A stretch of 64,000 bases of DNA from Rivibacter sp049446155 (GTDB taxonomy: Bacteria > Pseudomonadota > Gammaproteobacteria > Burkholderiales > Burkholderiaceae_C), in NCBI RefSeq assembly GCF_049446155.1, contig NZ_JBMSEE010000009.1, positions 62,001-126,000 on the forward strand, written 5' to 3'. The notes under the pieces are model-generated. The model saw only the letters and a list, made by a program, of their open reading frames with translations, did no database searches and was not told the DNA's origin. This document shows, piece by piece, positions 22,835-34,746 of the stretch (its first letter is position 1; each line of letters begins with the position of its first letter). Made by a program: the position numbers and the translations under genes.

Positions 22835-24405
22835 ACACCCCCATGCATCGACGAATGGCCGGCGTGCTGCTGCACCCGACCTCCCTGCCCGGGCCGCACG
22901 GCAGCGGCGACCTCGGCCCCGCGGCCTTTCACTTCATCGACTGGCTGGCCGCCGGGGCGCAAAGCGTCTGGCAGGTGCTGCCGCTCACGCCCGTGGGCTA
23001 CGGCAACTCGCCCTACGCCGGCGTCTCGGCGTTCGCCGGCTCCCCGCTGATGGTGGCGATCGAGCCGATGGTCGAGCACGGCTGGTTGCGCGCGCCAACC
23101 CGTGAAGAGATCGCCGGCTTCGACGCCACGCGCGTCGACTTCGACCGCGTGGCGCCCTGGCGCATGGCCAGGCTGCGCGAGGCCGAGGCGGGCTTTCGCG
23201 CCCGCGGCGCACCGGTGGACCGCGAGTCCTTCGCCGCGTTCTGCGCAGCACAGGGCCACTGGCTCGACGACTACGCGCTGTTCATGGCGATCGACGGCGT
23301 TTACCGCGCCCGCGAGGTGTGGTCGTGGACACGCTGGGAAAACGCCCTGGCGCGCCGCGAGACCAAGGCGCTGGTCGCCGCGCGGGTGCGGCATGCCGGG
23401 GAAATCGCGTTCTGGCAGTTCGTTCAGTGGCAGTTCTTCACGCAGTGGCGCGCGGTGATGGACTACGCGCACGCCAGGGGCGTGACGCTGATCGGCGACC
23501 TGCCGATCTTCGTCGCCCACCATTCGGCCGATTGCTGGGCCCACCCCGGTCTGTTCCGGCTCGACGCGCAGGGCGAGCCCAGCGTCGTGGCCGGCGTGCC
23601 GCCCGACTTCTTCTCGGCCACCGGCCAGCGCTGGGGCAACCCGCTGTACGACTGGGACGCGATGGCCCGCGACGGCTTCGCGTGGTGGATCGCGCGCCTG
23701 AATCACGAGCTCGCGCGCGCCGACCTCGTGCGCATCGACCACTTCCGGGGCTTCGCCGGCTACTGGGAGATCCCGGCGAGCTGCCCGACCGCGATCGAGG
23801 GCCGCTGGGTGCCGGCGCCCGGCGAGGCGCTGTTCGACGCGCTGCAGCGCGCCGGGGACGGCGCGCTGCCGGTGATTGCCGAGGACCTGGGCGTGATCAC
23901 GCCCGACGTCGAGGCGCTGCGCGATGCCTTTGCGCTGCCGGGCATGAAGATCCTGCAGTTCGGCTTCGCGGGCGACGGCAGCCACGCCTTCCTGCCGCAC
24001 AACTACCCGGCCAACTGCTGCGTCTACACCGGCACGCACGACAACGACACCGCGCGCGGCTGGTGGCTCGCGGCCACTGAGCGCGAGCGCGGCTATGCGG
24101 CGGCCTACCTCGGCACCGAGGGCGCGCCTGCCGGCGAGCACAACGTGCACTGGGCCATGATCCGCTGCGCATGGGCTTCGGTGGCGCGCATCGCGGTCTG
24201 CCAGATGCAGGACGTGCTCGGCCTCGACAGCTCGGCGCGCATGAACGTCCCCGGCCAGCTCGGCCACTGGACCTGGCGCTTCCAGTGGTCGCAGGTCGGC
24301 CCCGAGCCGGCCGAGCGGCTCGCGCGCCTGTCGGCTGCGTACGGGCGAGCGAGCATCGACCGGCTCGCGCTCGCCGCGTACCCTGCCGGCCACGCCATGC
24401 CCTGA
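22831..24405 (+). CDS. malQ: 4-alpha-glucanotransferase (amylomaltase)
   Basis: A 524-residue GH77 enzyme transferring maltodextrin segments and freeing glucose. RMAGVLLHPTSLPGPHGSGDLG is the family opening; LVRIDHFRGFAGYWEIP carries the nucleophile Asp, VIAEDLGVITPDV the acid/base Glu and YTGTHDNDT the third carboxylate. ATG overlaps the glgX stop (ATGA). Product glucose feeds glucokinase, and lengthened dextrins feed GlgP. Confidence 0.95.
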   Translation: MNTPMHRRMAGVLLHPTSLPGPHGSGDLGPAAFHFIDWLAAGAQSVWQVLPLTPVGYGNSPYAGVSAFAGSPLMVAIEPMVEHGWLRAPTREEIAGFDATRVDFDRVAPWRMARLREAEAGFRARGAPVDRESFAAFCAAQGHWLDDYALFMAIDGVYRAREVWSWTRWENALARRETKALVAARVRHAGEIAFWQFVQWQFFTQWRAVMDYAHARGVTLIGDLPIFVAHHSADCWAHPGLFRLDAQGEPSVVAGVPPDFFSATGQRWGNPLYDWDAMARDGFAWWIARLNHELARADLVRIDHFRGFAGYWEIPASCPTAIEGRWVPAPGEALFDALQRAGDGALPVIAEDLGVITPDVEALRDAFALPGMKILQFGFAGDGSHAFLPHNYPANCCVYTGTHDNDTARGWWLAATERERGYAAAYLGTEGAPAGEHNVHWAMIRCAWASVARIAVCQMQDVLGLDSSARMNVPGQLGHWTWRFQWSQVGPEPAERLARLSAAYGRASIDRLALAAYPAGHAMP

Positions 24406-24413
24406 GGCAGCAC

Positions 24414-24428
24414 CACACACACACACAC
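24414..24428. repeat. Short CA dinucleotide tract
   Basis: Seven and a half CA units between the malQ stop and the SD of the SHOCT gene. Length changes here would alter only the leader, not a frame. Confidence 0.6.
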
Positions 24429-24449
24429 GATCGTCAAGGAGACCCGCCG

Positions 24450-25364
24450 ATGACCCCGAAGCTTCGACAGTGCGCCCCGCGCCTCGCCCTGGGCCTGGCC
24501 CTGATGGCCGCGGCCGGCGGCGCCGCGCTGGCGCAGACCGCCCCCGGCACCACCTCGCGCGGCCAGCCGGTGCGCGTGATGAAGGACTCGGCCGCCGATC
24601 GCGTCGTGCGCGTGACCTTCGAGCGCGAGCTGAGCTTCGTGCGCATCGAGCAGCGCGAACGCGGCGCACCGCCCAACGAGCACCCGGTCGCGATTGACGC
24701 CGAGGCGTTGCGCGCGCTGCTCGCGCGCGTGCAGCTGCCCTCGCAGAAGGAAGCGCTGTGGAACGCCAAGGAGCTGGAAGAGATCGCCGCGCCGCTGGCC
24801 GCGACGCTCGCCGAAGCGACGCCCGAGCAGGACGTGAGCTTTGCCACCAGCGGCCAGCACGGCATGCTGGGCCCGCTGGCACCCAAGCTCTCGACCACGG
24901 CGCGCGTGTTCCGTCGCGACGGCCAGCTGCAGGTGATCGTCGGCATCGTGCGGCGCGACGTCGGCAGCGCGTTTCGCGGCAGCGGCGTGCTCGCGCCGCT
25001 GGAGATCGGCAAGCGCGCCGGCGCTGTCGAGGCCGGTTTCAAGCTCGGCGTTGCACCCGAGGCGGGCAGCCTGAAGCGCGACGACTGGGTCGCGCTGCGA
25101 ATGGACGCGCCGATGGCGGCGACGCCGGCGCGCGCCGCCGCACCGGCCGCTCCCGCCGTGCCGGCTGCCCCGGCCGGCAGCTGGGGCGCGCCGGCCGCCG
25201 GCGCTGCTGCAGCCCCGGCGCCCACGCCGCCGGCAGCCGATGCCGACGCGATCGCGCGCGGCGTCGGCGAGCGCCTCAAGGCGCTTCAGAAGCTGCGCGA
25301 CGGCGGCCTGATCACCGAGCAGGAGTACCAGGAGAAGCGGCGGGAGATCCTGAAGGCGCTGTGA
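24450..25364 (+). CDS. Exported SHOCT-domain protein of unknown function
   Basis: A 304-residue protein. A signal peptide (residues about 1-30, ending LAQTAPG), a globular middle of unrecognised fold (about 35-220), an Ala/Pro-rich linker (about 225-275: AAAPAAPAVPAAPAGSW), and a C-terminal SHOCT motif (about 275-304: LKALQKLRDGGLITEQEYQEKRREIL). SHOCT is a short oligomerisation-type helix pair. SD AAGGAG at 24436-24441 fits the ATG at 24450. It trails the glg-malQ run by 44 bases and may be cotranscribed; nothing in it indicates an enzyme. Its 3' end overlaps the convergent nucleotidyltransferase gene by 53 bases. Confidence 0.7.
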   Translation: MTPKLRQCAPRLALGLALMAAAGGAALAQTAPGTTSRGQPVRVMKDSAADRVVRVTFERELSFVRIEQRERGAPPNEHPVAIDAEALRALLARVQLPSQKEALWNAKELEEIAAPLAATLAEATPEQDVSFATSGQHGMLGPLAPKLSTTARVFRRDGQLQVIVGIVRRDVGSAFRGSGVLAPLEIGKRAGAVEAGFKLGVAPEAGSLKRDDWVALRMDAPMAATPARAAAPAAPAVPAAPAGSWGAPAAGAAAAPAPTPPAADADAIARGVGERLKALQKLRDGGLITEQEYQEKRREILKAL

Positions 25365-26136
25365 GCGCCTGGGCGGCGAGCGCGCGGATGCGCGCCGTCA
25401 TCGCCGCGTCGAGCTGCGCGCCGCGCCGCGCCAGTGCGTCCAGCACGGCCAGCGCCGCTTGCGGCGTGCGCGCGTAGCCGGCCATCACCTCGGGCAGGTC
25501 CTCGAGCATCGACGGCTGGCGCCGCTCGATGCGGCGTTCGCGGTTGAACGGATCGGCGGCGCTGTCCGCCTGCGGTGCGTGGCGCAGCGCGTCGAGCTCG
25601 ATCAATCGGTCGAGCGCGTGCACCTGCACCAGCCGCGCGGCCACCAGCCTTTCGCCACGCAGCCAGCGCTGCAGGCCGACGAACAGGTTGCCCAGCGCCT
25701 CGCCGACGATCCAGGTCTCGTCGGGCAGGCGCGCATCCGGCACCGGGCGGCGCGGTTGTGCGATGGCCTCGTCGACGCCCTCGCGGCGCCACACCACGCG
25801 ACCCGGCGCAAACGGGATCACCTCGAGCTCCCGAGGCTCGAACACCGCGAACTCGCAGAACACGCCGTCGGCCATCAGGGCCTTGTGGCCGTCGACCGTG
25901 TTGCGGAAGTGCCATGCCAGCGGATGCGCTTGCGCCAGCCAGTCGAGGCGGTCGATGTAGCGCGCCTTGTGACCCGGCTCGACGATCGCGAAGAAATCGA
26001 GGTCCGAATGGGCATCCAGCCGCTCGCGCTCGAGGCCGACCGAGCCGAGCCCGATCAGCGCCAGCGCGTGTCCGCTGTCGCGCAGCGCGGCACCGACACG
26101 CTCCAGCCGTTCGAGCAGGATCTCGGGCCGGCTCAT
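25312..26136 (-). CDS. Nucleotidyltransferase-domain protein
   Basis: A 274-residue protein with an N-terminal polymerase-beta-type nucleotidyltransferase core: GLGSVGLERERLDAHSDLDFF gives the Gly-Ser and the two metal-binding Asp residues, and CEFAVFEPRELEVIPF could supply the third acidic strand. The rest is helical, as in aminoglycoside adenylyltransferase relatives. Substrate unknown. The ATG at 26136 overlaps the eda stop (ATGA), so it is translationally coupled to the ED genes. An alternative upstream start would lie wholly inside eda. The C-terminus (ASPGTPAR) is encoded antisense to the SHOCT gene end. Confidence 0.72.
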   Translation of the reverse strand: MSRPEILLERLERVGAALRDSGHALALIGLGSVGLERERLDAHSDLDFFAIVEPGHKARYIDRLDWLAQAHPLAWHFRNTVDGHKALMADGVFCEFAVFEPRELEVIPFAPGRVVWRREGVDEAIAQPRRPVPDARLPDETWIVGEALGNLFVGLQRWLRGERLVAARLVQVHALDRLIELDALRHAPQADSAADPFNRERRIERRQPSMLEDLPEVMAGYARTPQAALAVLDALARRGAQLDAAMTARIRALAAQALTAPSGSPAASPGTPAR

Positions 26137-26777
26137 GCGCGCAGCGCCGCGGCCTGCCGCGCCAGCTGCTCGACGCGCGCCCAGTCGCGCGCCGCAACCG
26201 CATCGGCCGGCGTCAGCCACGAGCCGCCGACGCAGGCCACGTTGGGCAGCGCGAGGTAGCTTGGCGCCGAGGCCGCGGTGATGCCGCCGGTCGGGCAGAA
26301 GCGCAGGTCGCGGAACACGCTCGCGAAGCCCTTGAGCGCATTCGCGCCGCCGGCCGACTCGGCCGGAAAGAACTTCAGCCGCGAGAAGCCGAGCTCGCGC
26401 GCGCGCATCAGCTCCGAGGCGGTCGCCACGCCGGGCAGCAATGGCACGCGGTGGCCTCTCGCATGCGCGGCCAGCGCCTCGGTGAGACCGGGAGAGACCA
26501 TGAACTGCGCGCCGGCCGCGGCGGCGGCCTCGTACTGCTGCGCGTCGAGCACCGTGCCGGCGCCGACGATCGCCCCCTCGACCGCGGCCATCGCGCCGAT
26601 CGCCTCCAGCGCGGCGGGCGTGCGCAGCGTCACCTCGAGCACGCGCAGCCCACCTTGCACCAGCGCGCGCGCCAGCGGCACGGCGTCGTCGGCGCGCTCG
26701 ATCACGATCACCGGGATCACCGGTGCGGCGCTCATCACCGCGTCGAGCGCGGCGCTGTGAAGCGTGTCTTGCGGCAT
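26133..26777 (-). CDS. eda: KDPG/KHG aldolase
   Basis: A 214-residue class I aldolase splitting 2-keto-3-deoxy-6-phosphogluconate to pyruvate and glyceraldehyde-3-phosphate. Active-site elements: LEVTLRTPAALEAI (Glu), RLKFFPAES with the Schiff-base Lys, and CPTGGITAAS for phosphate. MPQDTLHS start has a GAGGAG SD; it lies 13 bases after the edd stop. Standard length. Cotranscribed with edd. Confidence 0.95.
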   Translation of the reverse strand: MPQDTLHSAALDAVMSAAPVIPVIVIERADDAVPLARALVQGGLRVLEVTLRTPAALEAIGAMAAVEGAIVGAGTVLDAQQYEAAAAAGAQFMVSPGLTEALAAHARGHRVPLLPGVATASELMRARELGFSRLKFFPAESAGGANALKGFASVFRDLRFCPTGGITAASAPSYLALPNVACVGGSWLTPADAVAARDWARVEQLARQAAALRA

Positions 26778-26790
26778 CGTCTTCTCCTCG

Positions 26791-28608
<1,818 letters not shown>

Positions 28609-28665
28609 CACGCCACTCCTCGTCGGGTCAACGACGCATTGACGGTGGATGAAATCGATAGCATC

Positions 28666-28693
28666 ATTCTAATGTAACCCGGTTACATCGCAA
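28666..28693 (-). promoter_or_regulatory. edd promoter
   Basis: On the minus strand TTGCGA (28693-28688) and TAGAAT (28671-28666) are spaced by 16 bases. The spacer is exactly the HexR-like palindrome, a repressor arrangement. Confidence 0.6.
28673..28687. promoter_or_regulatory. HexR operator in the edd/zwf divergent promoter (site 5)
   Basis: TGTAACCCGGTTACA is a perfect 7+1+7 inverted repeat matching the HexR outer arms. It sits 27 bases before the zwf ATG and in the spacer of the edd promoter. Control of zwf and edd by HexR is established in other proteobacteria; hexR itself is in the zwf unit here. Confidence 0.75.
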
Positions 28694-28714
28694 CGCTTTT
28701 TGCAGCGACACACC

Positions 28715-30160
<1,446 letters not shown>

Positions 30161-30174
30161 GCGAGGAGCCGCCG

Positions 30175-31044
30175 GTGCTGGAACGTCTGCGGGCCTCGAT
30201 GGCCGCGCTGCCGCCTGCCGAGCAGCGCGTCGCCGAACTCGCGCTGGCCGAGCCGCGCGCCTTCGTGACGCAGCCGGTGGCCACGCTCGCCGAGCGCGCC
30301 GGCGTCAGCAAGCCGACCGTGGTGCGCTTTTGCCGCAGCGCCGGCTACGGTGGCCTGGTCGACTTCAAGCGCGCGCTGGCCGCCTCGCTCAACGAGGGCG
30401 TGCCCTTCGTTCACCGCGCGGTCGACGAGGGCGACACGCCTGGCGACGTGCTCGTCAAGGTGATCGACAACGCCGTCAGCGCACTGCTCAAGTTCCGCAA
30501 CGATGCCGCGGGCCATGCCTTCGAGCGCGCGATCGACGCGCTCGCCACGGCCGGGCTCAACGGCGACCGCATCGAGTTCTGGGGCGTCGGCAACTCCGGC
30601 ATCGTCGCGCAGGACGCGCAGCACAAGTTCTTTCGCCTCGGCGTCAACGCCGCCGCGGTGAGCGACGGCCACGTGCAGGTGATGAGCGCGACGATGCTCG
30701 GCCCGGGCGACTGCGCCGTGATCATCTCCAACTCCGGGCGCAGCCGCGACCTGCTCGACGCGGCCGAGATCGCGCGCCGCAAGGGCGCGACCACGATCCT
30801 CATCACCGCCAGCGGCTCGCCGCTCGCGCTCACCGCGACCGGCAACCAGCACATCCTGCTCGCGGTCGACCACCCCGAGGACTACGACCGCTACAGCCCG
30901 ATGGTCTCGCGCCTCTTGCACCTGGTGACGATCGACGTGCTGACCACCGGCGTCGCACTGCGCATGCCCGGCGAGCTGCGCGCGACGCTGAAGGAAATCA
31001 AGAAGAACCTGCGTGCCAAGCGGTACGCGCACGCCAAGACATGA
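30175..31044 (+). CDS. hexR: HexR-type transcriptional regulator (RpiR/SIS)
   Basis: A 289-residue DNA-binding regulator. N-terminal HTH (residues about 1-78; recognition segment SKPTVVRFCRSAG at 45-57) and a SIS domain at about 120-265 (IEFWGVGNSGIVAQDAQHKF, VIISNSGRSRDLLD) that in HexR binds KDPG. GTG start with GAGGAG six bases upstream. It lies between zwf and pgl and probably binds the five TGTA-arm boxes in this window, including the one ahead of its own unit. Recognition helix is nearly identical to that of the Glk fusion. Confidence 0.9.
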   Translation: MLERLRASMAALPPAEQRVAELALAEPRAFVTQPVATLAERAGVSKPTVVRFCRSAGYGGLVDFKRALAASLNEGVPFVHRAVDEGDTPGDVLVKVIDNAVSALLKFRNDAAGHAFERAIDALATAGLNGDRIEFWGVGNSGIVAQDAQHKFFRLGVNAAAVSDGHVQVMSATMLGPGDCAVIISNSGRSRDLLDAAEIARRKGATTILITASGSPLALTATGNQHILLAVDHPEDYDRYSPMVSRLLHLVTIDVLTTGVALRMPGELRATLKEIKKNLRAKRYAHAKT

Positions 31045-31057
31045 CACGGATGCATCG

Positions 31058-31792
31058 ATGACGCTCAAGACCACCACCATCGCGGGCACGCTGCGCCTGC
31101 ACGAGCTCGAAGGCCCCGAGGCGCTGGCCGAAGCGGTCGCGCAGGCCTTCTTCGACGCGGCGCTGTCCGGCGTGCGCGCACGCGGTCGCGCCAGCCTGGT
31201 GGTCACCGGCGGCACGACGCCGCAGGCCTATTACCCGCGCCTGGCGGCGCTGGAGCTGCCCTGGTCGCAGCTGAGCCTGACGCTGTCCGACGAGCGCTGG
31301 GTGCCGCCCACGGACGCCGGCAGCAACGAAGGCCTGGTGCGCCGGCTGCTGCTGCAAGGCCGCGCCGCGCAGGCCGTGCTGGTGCCGCTGTACGAAGCCG
31401 GCGCGACGCCCGCCGAGTCCGCGCCGATCGTAGCCGCGCGCGTGCGCGCGCTGCCGCATCCGTTCGACCTCGTGCTGCTCGGCCTGGGCGCCGACAGCCA
31501 TGTCGCGTCGATGTTCCCCGGCGGCCAGGGCACCGACGCCGCACTCGATCTCGCCAGCGACGCGGTGTGCCATCCCATCGTGCCGCCGGCCAACATCCCG
31601 CCGGGCCCGCCGCGCATGACGCTGGGCCTGGCCGAGCTGCTGGCGAGCCGGCGCATCGTGATCGCCGCGCGCGGCGCCGACAAGCGCGAGGCCTTCGTCA
31701 AGGCCGCGACCGGCGGCTGGCACCTGCCTTCGCCGGTGCACGGGCTGGCGCTGCACGCGAAGCAGCCGGTCGATTTCTACTGGTGCGGCTGA
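31058..31792 (+). CDS. pgl: 6-Phosphogluconolactonase
   Basis: A 244-residue DevB/SOL-type lactonase giving 6-phosphogluconate. Motifs: VVTGGTTPQAYYPRLA, LSLTLSDERWVPPTDAGSNE and LLGLGADSHVASMFPGG with the catalytic His. ATG at 31058 gives the normal length, 13 bases after hexR. Completes zwf-hexR-pgl, the oxidative entry to the ED pathway. Confidence 0.93.
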   Translation: MTLKTTTIAGTLRLHELEGPEALAEAVAQAFFDAALSGVRARGRASLVVTGGTTPQAYYPRLAALELPWSQLSLTLSDERWVPPTDAGSNEGLVRRLLLQGRAAQAVLVPLYEAGATPAESAPIVAARVRALPHPFDLVLLGLGADSHVASMFPGGQGTDAALDLASDAVCHPIVPPANIPPGPPRMTLGLAELLASRRIVIAARGADKREAFVKAATGGWHLPSPVHGLALHAKQPVDFYWCG

Positions 31793-31817
31793 GCTGCCGC
31801 CAAGGGCGCGGCGCGGC

Positions 31818-34565
31818 TCAGCTCGTGCGCATCGGCGGCGCCGTCGCCGCGAACCACGCCTCGACCTCGCCGGCCGGCGCGTAGCCGCCGAACAGCGCGC
31901 CCTGCGCCTCGACGCAGCCCTGCGCGGCGAAAGCGTCGCGCTTCACCGCGTCGTCGACGCCCTCGACCGCCACGCCGATGCCCAGGCGCCGGCACACGCC
32001 GATCGCCGCGGCGCGCAGCGCCTCGCGGTCGTCGTCGCGCGCGGCGCACAAGGCCGGCTCGATCGTCACGCGCTCGGGCGCGATGGCGTGCAGCGCCTCG
32101 ACCAGCTCGAAGCTGCCCGAGCCGAAGCGCGCGATCGCGACGCGCACGCCGAGCGCGCGCAGCTCGCGCAGCAGGCGCACCGCGCGCGGCGTGTCGCGCA
32201 GCAGCAAGGCCTCGTCGAAGCTCAGCTCGAGCCGCTGCGGCGCCAGCTCGAAGCGCTGCAGCGCGCTCCTCACCACCGCCAGTGCGTCGCCGCGCTCGAC
32301 CCACGACGAGGCCATCGGCAGCACCAGCCGGGGACAGCGCGGCCAGGCCTGCGCATCGGCGCAGGCGCGCTGCACCGCCCAGCCCATGATGCGGCCCGCG
32401 AGGCCGATCTCGTCGGCCAGGAAGGCGAATTCGTCGAAGGCCACGGGCCCGCGCTGCGGATGGTTCCAGCGCGGCGCCGCCTGCGCGGCGACCGCGCGGC
32501 CGGTGTGCAGCTCGCGCAGCGGCCGGTACACCAGCTCGAACTCGTTCTTGTCCAGCGCGTCGCGCAGCTCGCACTCGAGCGCGCGGCGCGCCTGCATGCG
32601 CTGCTCCATCTCGCCATCGAAGAAGCAAAAGCGCCCGCGGCCTTCGCTCTTGGCGCGGTACAGCGCCAGGTCGGCGCGCGACAGCAGGCGGTCGGGGTCG
32701 TCATCGGCGGCGCCGATCAGGCAGATGCCCACGCTCGCGCCGATCACGACATGGTGGCCGTCGAGCTCGTAGCCGGCCGACAGCGCGTCGACGATGCGAG
32801 CGGCGAGGCCGGCCGCGTCGGCACGCTCCTGCACCGATGACTGCACGACGACGAACTCGTCGCCGCCCAGCCGCGCGATCGCGTCGGCCTCGCGCACCAG
32901 CGAGGCCAGCCGCTGCGTGACGACGCGCAGCAAGGCATCGCCGACCGGATGGCCGAGCGAGTCGTTGACCTCCTTGAAGCGGTCGAGGTCGATGTAAAGC
33001 AGCGCTCCCGGCCGCCCGCTCGCGGCGCGCTCGATCGCCGCTTCGAGACGGCGCCGCAGCTCGGTGCGGTTGGGCAGGCCGGTCAGCGCGTCGTGGTGCG
33101 CGAGATGGGCGATGCGCATCTGCGCGCTGCGCCGCTCGTGCACGTCTTCGAGCACGCCGACCCATTCGGACACGCGGCCGTCGGCGCTCGGCACCGCCGA
33201 GCCGCGTGCGCGCACCCAGCGCCACTGGCCGCCGGGCATCGCGAGGCGGAACTCGGCGTCGACCAGCGGCCGCTCGGCCGCGGCCTCCTGGAGCTGCGTG
33301 CGCAGGCTGGCGCGGTCCTCGGGATGCACCTGCGAGAACCAGCCGCTGCCCAGCGCCTGCAGCTCGGGCAGGCCGGTCAGGGCCTCCCAGCCGGCCACCG
33401 AGACCAGGCCGCCGCCGCGCTCGGCGCGCCACAGCACCAGCGCACCGGCCTGCGCCAGCGTGCGGTAGCGCAGCTCGCTTTGCGCCAACGCCTGCGCGCG
33501 CTGGCGCAGCGCCGCCTGCGCGCTCTCGATGCTCGACCGCATCGACTCGAACTCGCGGATCGGCAGGACCGCGTCGGGCACGGCCGACTCGGGCGCGGGC
33601 TTGTCGTCGCCCACCGCGCGCTGCGCGTCACGCTGCAGCAACCAGACCGGCCGCAGGATCTGTCGGCCCAGCCAGCCGGCCACCAGCAGCGCGAGCAGCA
33701 CTGCGGCGCCGCCGCCGATCGCCATCTGGATCAAAGGCCGGTGCCAGCGTGCGTTGAAGGCGCCCAGCGGCTCGCCGACCACCAGCACCCAGCCGGGCGT
33801 CGCGTCGAGCGTGCGAAACGCGAACATGATCGGCGCGCCCTCGGTCGTGCGCGCCTCGAAGAGGCCGCCGCTGCTGCGCAGCGCCTGCAGCGTGTCCCAG
33901 TCGGGCACGCGCCGGCCGACGAACTTTTCGCCGTCGCGCGAGCGCGCGACGATGCGCCCGCTGCCGTCGGTCACCGCCACGAGCAGGCTGGTGTCGCTGG
34001 GCCCCTGCTGCGGCGCCAGGCGCACGAGGCGCTGCGGCGCCATCTCGAGCGCGATCAGCTCGCGCCCGCCCGCGCGCGGCAGCGCAAAGGCCACGCGCGG
34101 CGCGCCGTCGGCGGCGAAGTAGAGGTTCGACAGCAGCGGCCGCGCCTCGGCGCGCGCGGCCTCGCGCAGGAAGTCGGCCGGCGGCGCGTCGGGCGGCGCC
34201 TCGTCGAACGCGGTGAACAGGCCGAGCCGGCCGACGTCGGGGCCGCGGTAGCGCAGCGCACGCCGGCCCTGTACGCCGCCGCGCGCATCGGCTTCGGCGC
34301 CGGCCGCCAGGGTTTCCATCAGCGCCGCCTGGTGCGCGAGCTCGCGCTGCACCGCGTGCGCCAGCGTATGTGCGGTATCGACCAGGCGCGAGGCCGAGGC
34401 GTCGCGGTACGACTGTGCGGTGCGCCACACCGCGACCGCCGCCGTCCCCAGCGCCGGCACCAGGATCACCGCGACCAGCGCGCCGAGGTAGGTGCGCAGG
34501 CGCCGCGGCCGGCGGCGCGAGGAAGCTGGCGTGGCAGAAGAAGGCGCGGGCGCCGCGGTGGCCAT
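31818..34565 (-). CDS. Membrane GGDEF protein with PAS and degenerate EAL domain
   Basis: A 915-residue inner-membrane signalling protein. Transmembrane segment at about 25-50, a periplasmic sensor region to about 280, second membrane segment at about 285-310, a PAS domain about 370-490 (LVLWRAERGGG...EFRLAMPGGQWRWVRARG), an intact GGDEF domain (RLGGDEFVVVQ near residue 567; YIDLDRFKEVNDSLGH), and a C-terminal EAL-fold region from about 655. The EAL domain has lost key residues: the EAL motif reads AAPRW, the DDFG loop reads ARFGSG, and the Lys-Ile-Asp strand reads VTIEPAL. It should therefore make c-di-GMP but not degrade it; the EAL part may bind c-di-GMP or a partner. Tail-to-tail with pgl, not obviously linked to it. 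Confidence 0.88.
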   Translation of the reverse strand: MATAAPAPSSATPASSRRRPRRLRTYLGALVAVILVPALGTAAVAVWRTAQSYRDASASRLVDTAHTLAHAVQRELAHQAALMETLAAGAEADARGGVQGRRALRYRGPDVGRLGLFTAFDEAPPDAPPADFLREAARAEARPLLSNLYFAADGAPRVAFALPRAGGRELIALEMAPQRLVRLAPQQGPSDTSLLVAVTDGSGRIVARSRDGEKFVGRRVPDWDTLQALRSSGGLFEARTTEGAPIMFAFRTLDATPGWVLVVGEPLGAFNARWHRPLIQMAIGGGAAVLLALLVAGWLGRQILRPVWLLQRDAQRAVGDDKPAPESAVPDAVLPIREFESMRSSIESAQAALRQRAQALAQSELRYRTLAQAGALVLWRAERGGGLVSVAGWEALTGLPELQALGSGWFSQVHPEDRASLRTQLQEAAAERPLVDAEFRLAMPGGQWRWVRARGSAVPSADGRVSEWVGVLEDVHERRSAQMRIAHLAHHDALTGLPNRTELRRRLEAAIERAASGRPGALLYIDLDRFKEVNDSLGHPVGDALLRVVTQRLASLVREADAIARLGGDEFVVVQSSVQERADAAGLAARIVDALSAGYELDGHHVVIGASVGICLIGAADDDPDRLLSRADLALYRAKSEGRGRFCFFDGEMEQRMQARRALECELRDALDKNEFELVYRPLRELHTGRAVAAQAAPRWNHPQRGPVAFDEFAFLADEIGLAGRIMGWAVQRACADAQAWPRCPRLVLPMASSWVERGDALAVVRSALQRFELAPQRLELSFDEALLLRDTPRAVRLLRELRALGVRVAIARFGSGSFELVEALHAIAPERVTIEPALCAARDDDREALRAAAIGVCRRLGIGVAVEGVDDAVKRDAFAAQGCVEAQGALFGGYAPAGEVEAWFAATAPPMRTS

Positions 34566-34746
34566 CGGTCCGTTCCGTCGTTGGGCGGTGGATCGTGCTG
34601 CGCGGCGAGCCCCGCGCGTGCTTGGGGGACGACAGCGTAAACGAATTCACGCCTGCCGCCGCCCGCCGGCGGACGCAAAAGCGCCCGCCCCCGGCCGCTG
34701 GCACGAGCATTGCAGCCCCGGCCGCACGCCAGACATCCCGACGACC

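Noticed and set aside
24414..24428. CA tract as a phase-variation switch
   Set aside because: It is short and in the leader, not in a coding frame or between promoter hexamers that I can identify.
28700..28714. TTG start for zwf five codons upstream
   Set aside because: The ATG at 28715 gives the normal enzyme start, and the TTG has no SD and lies closer to the HexR box.
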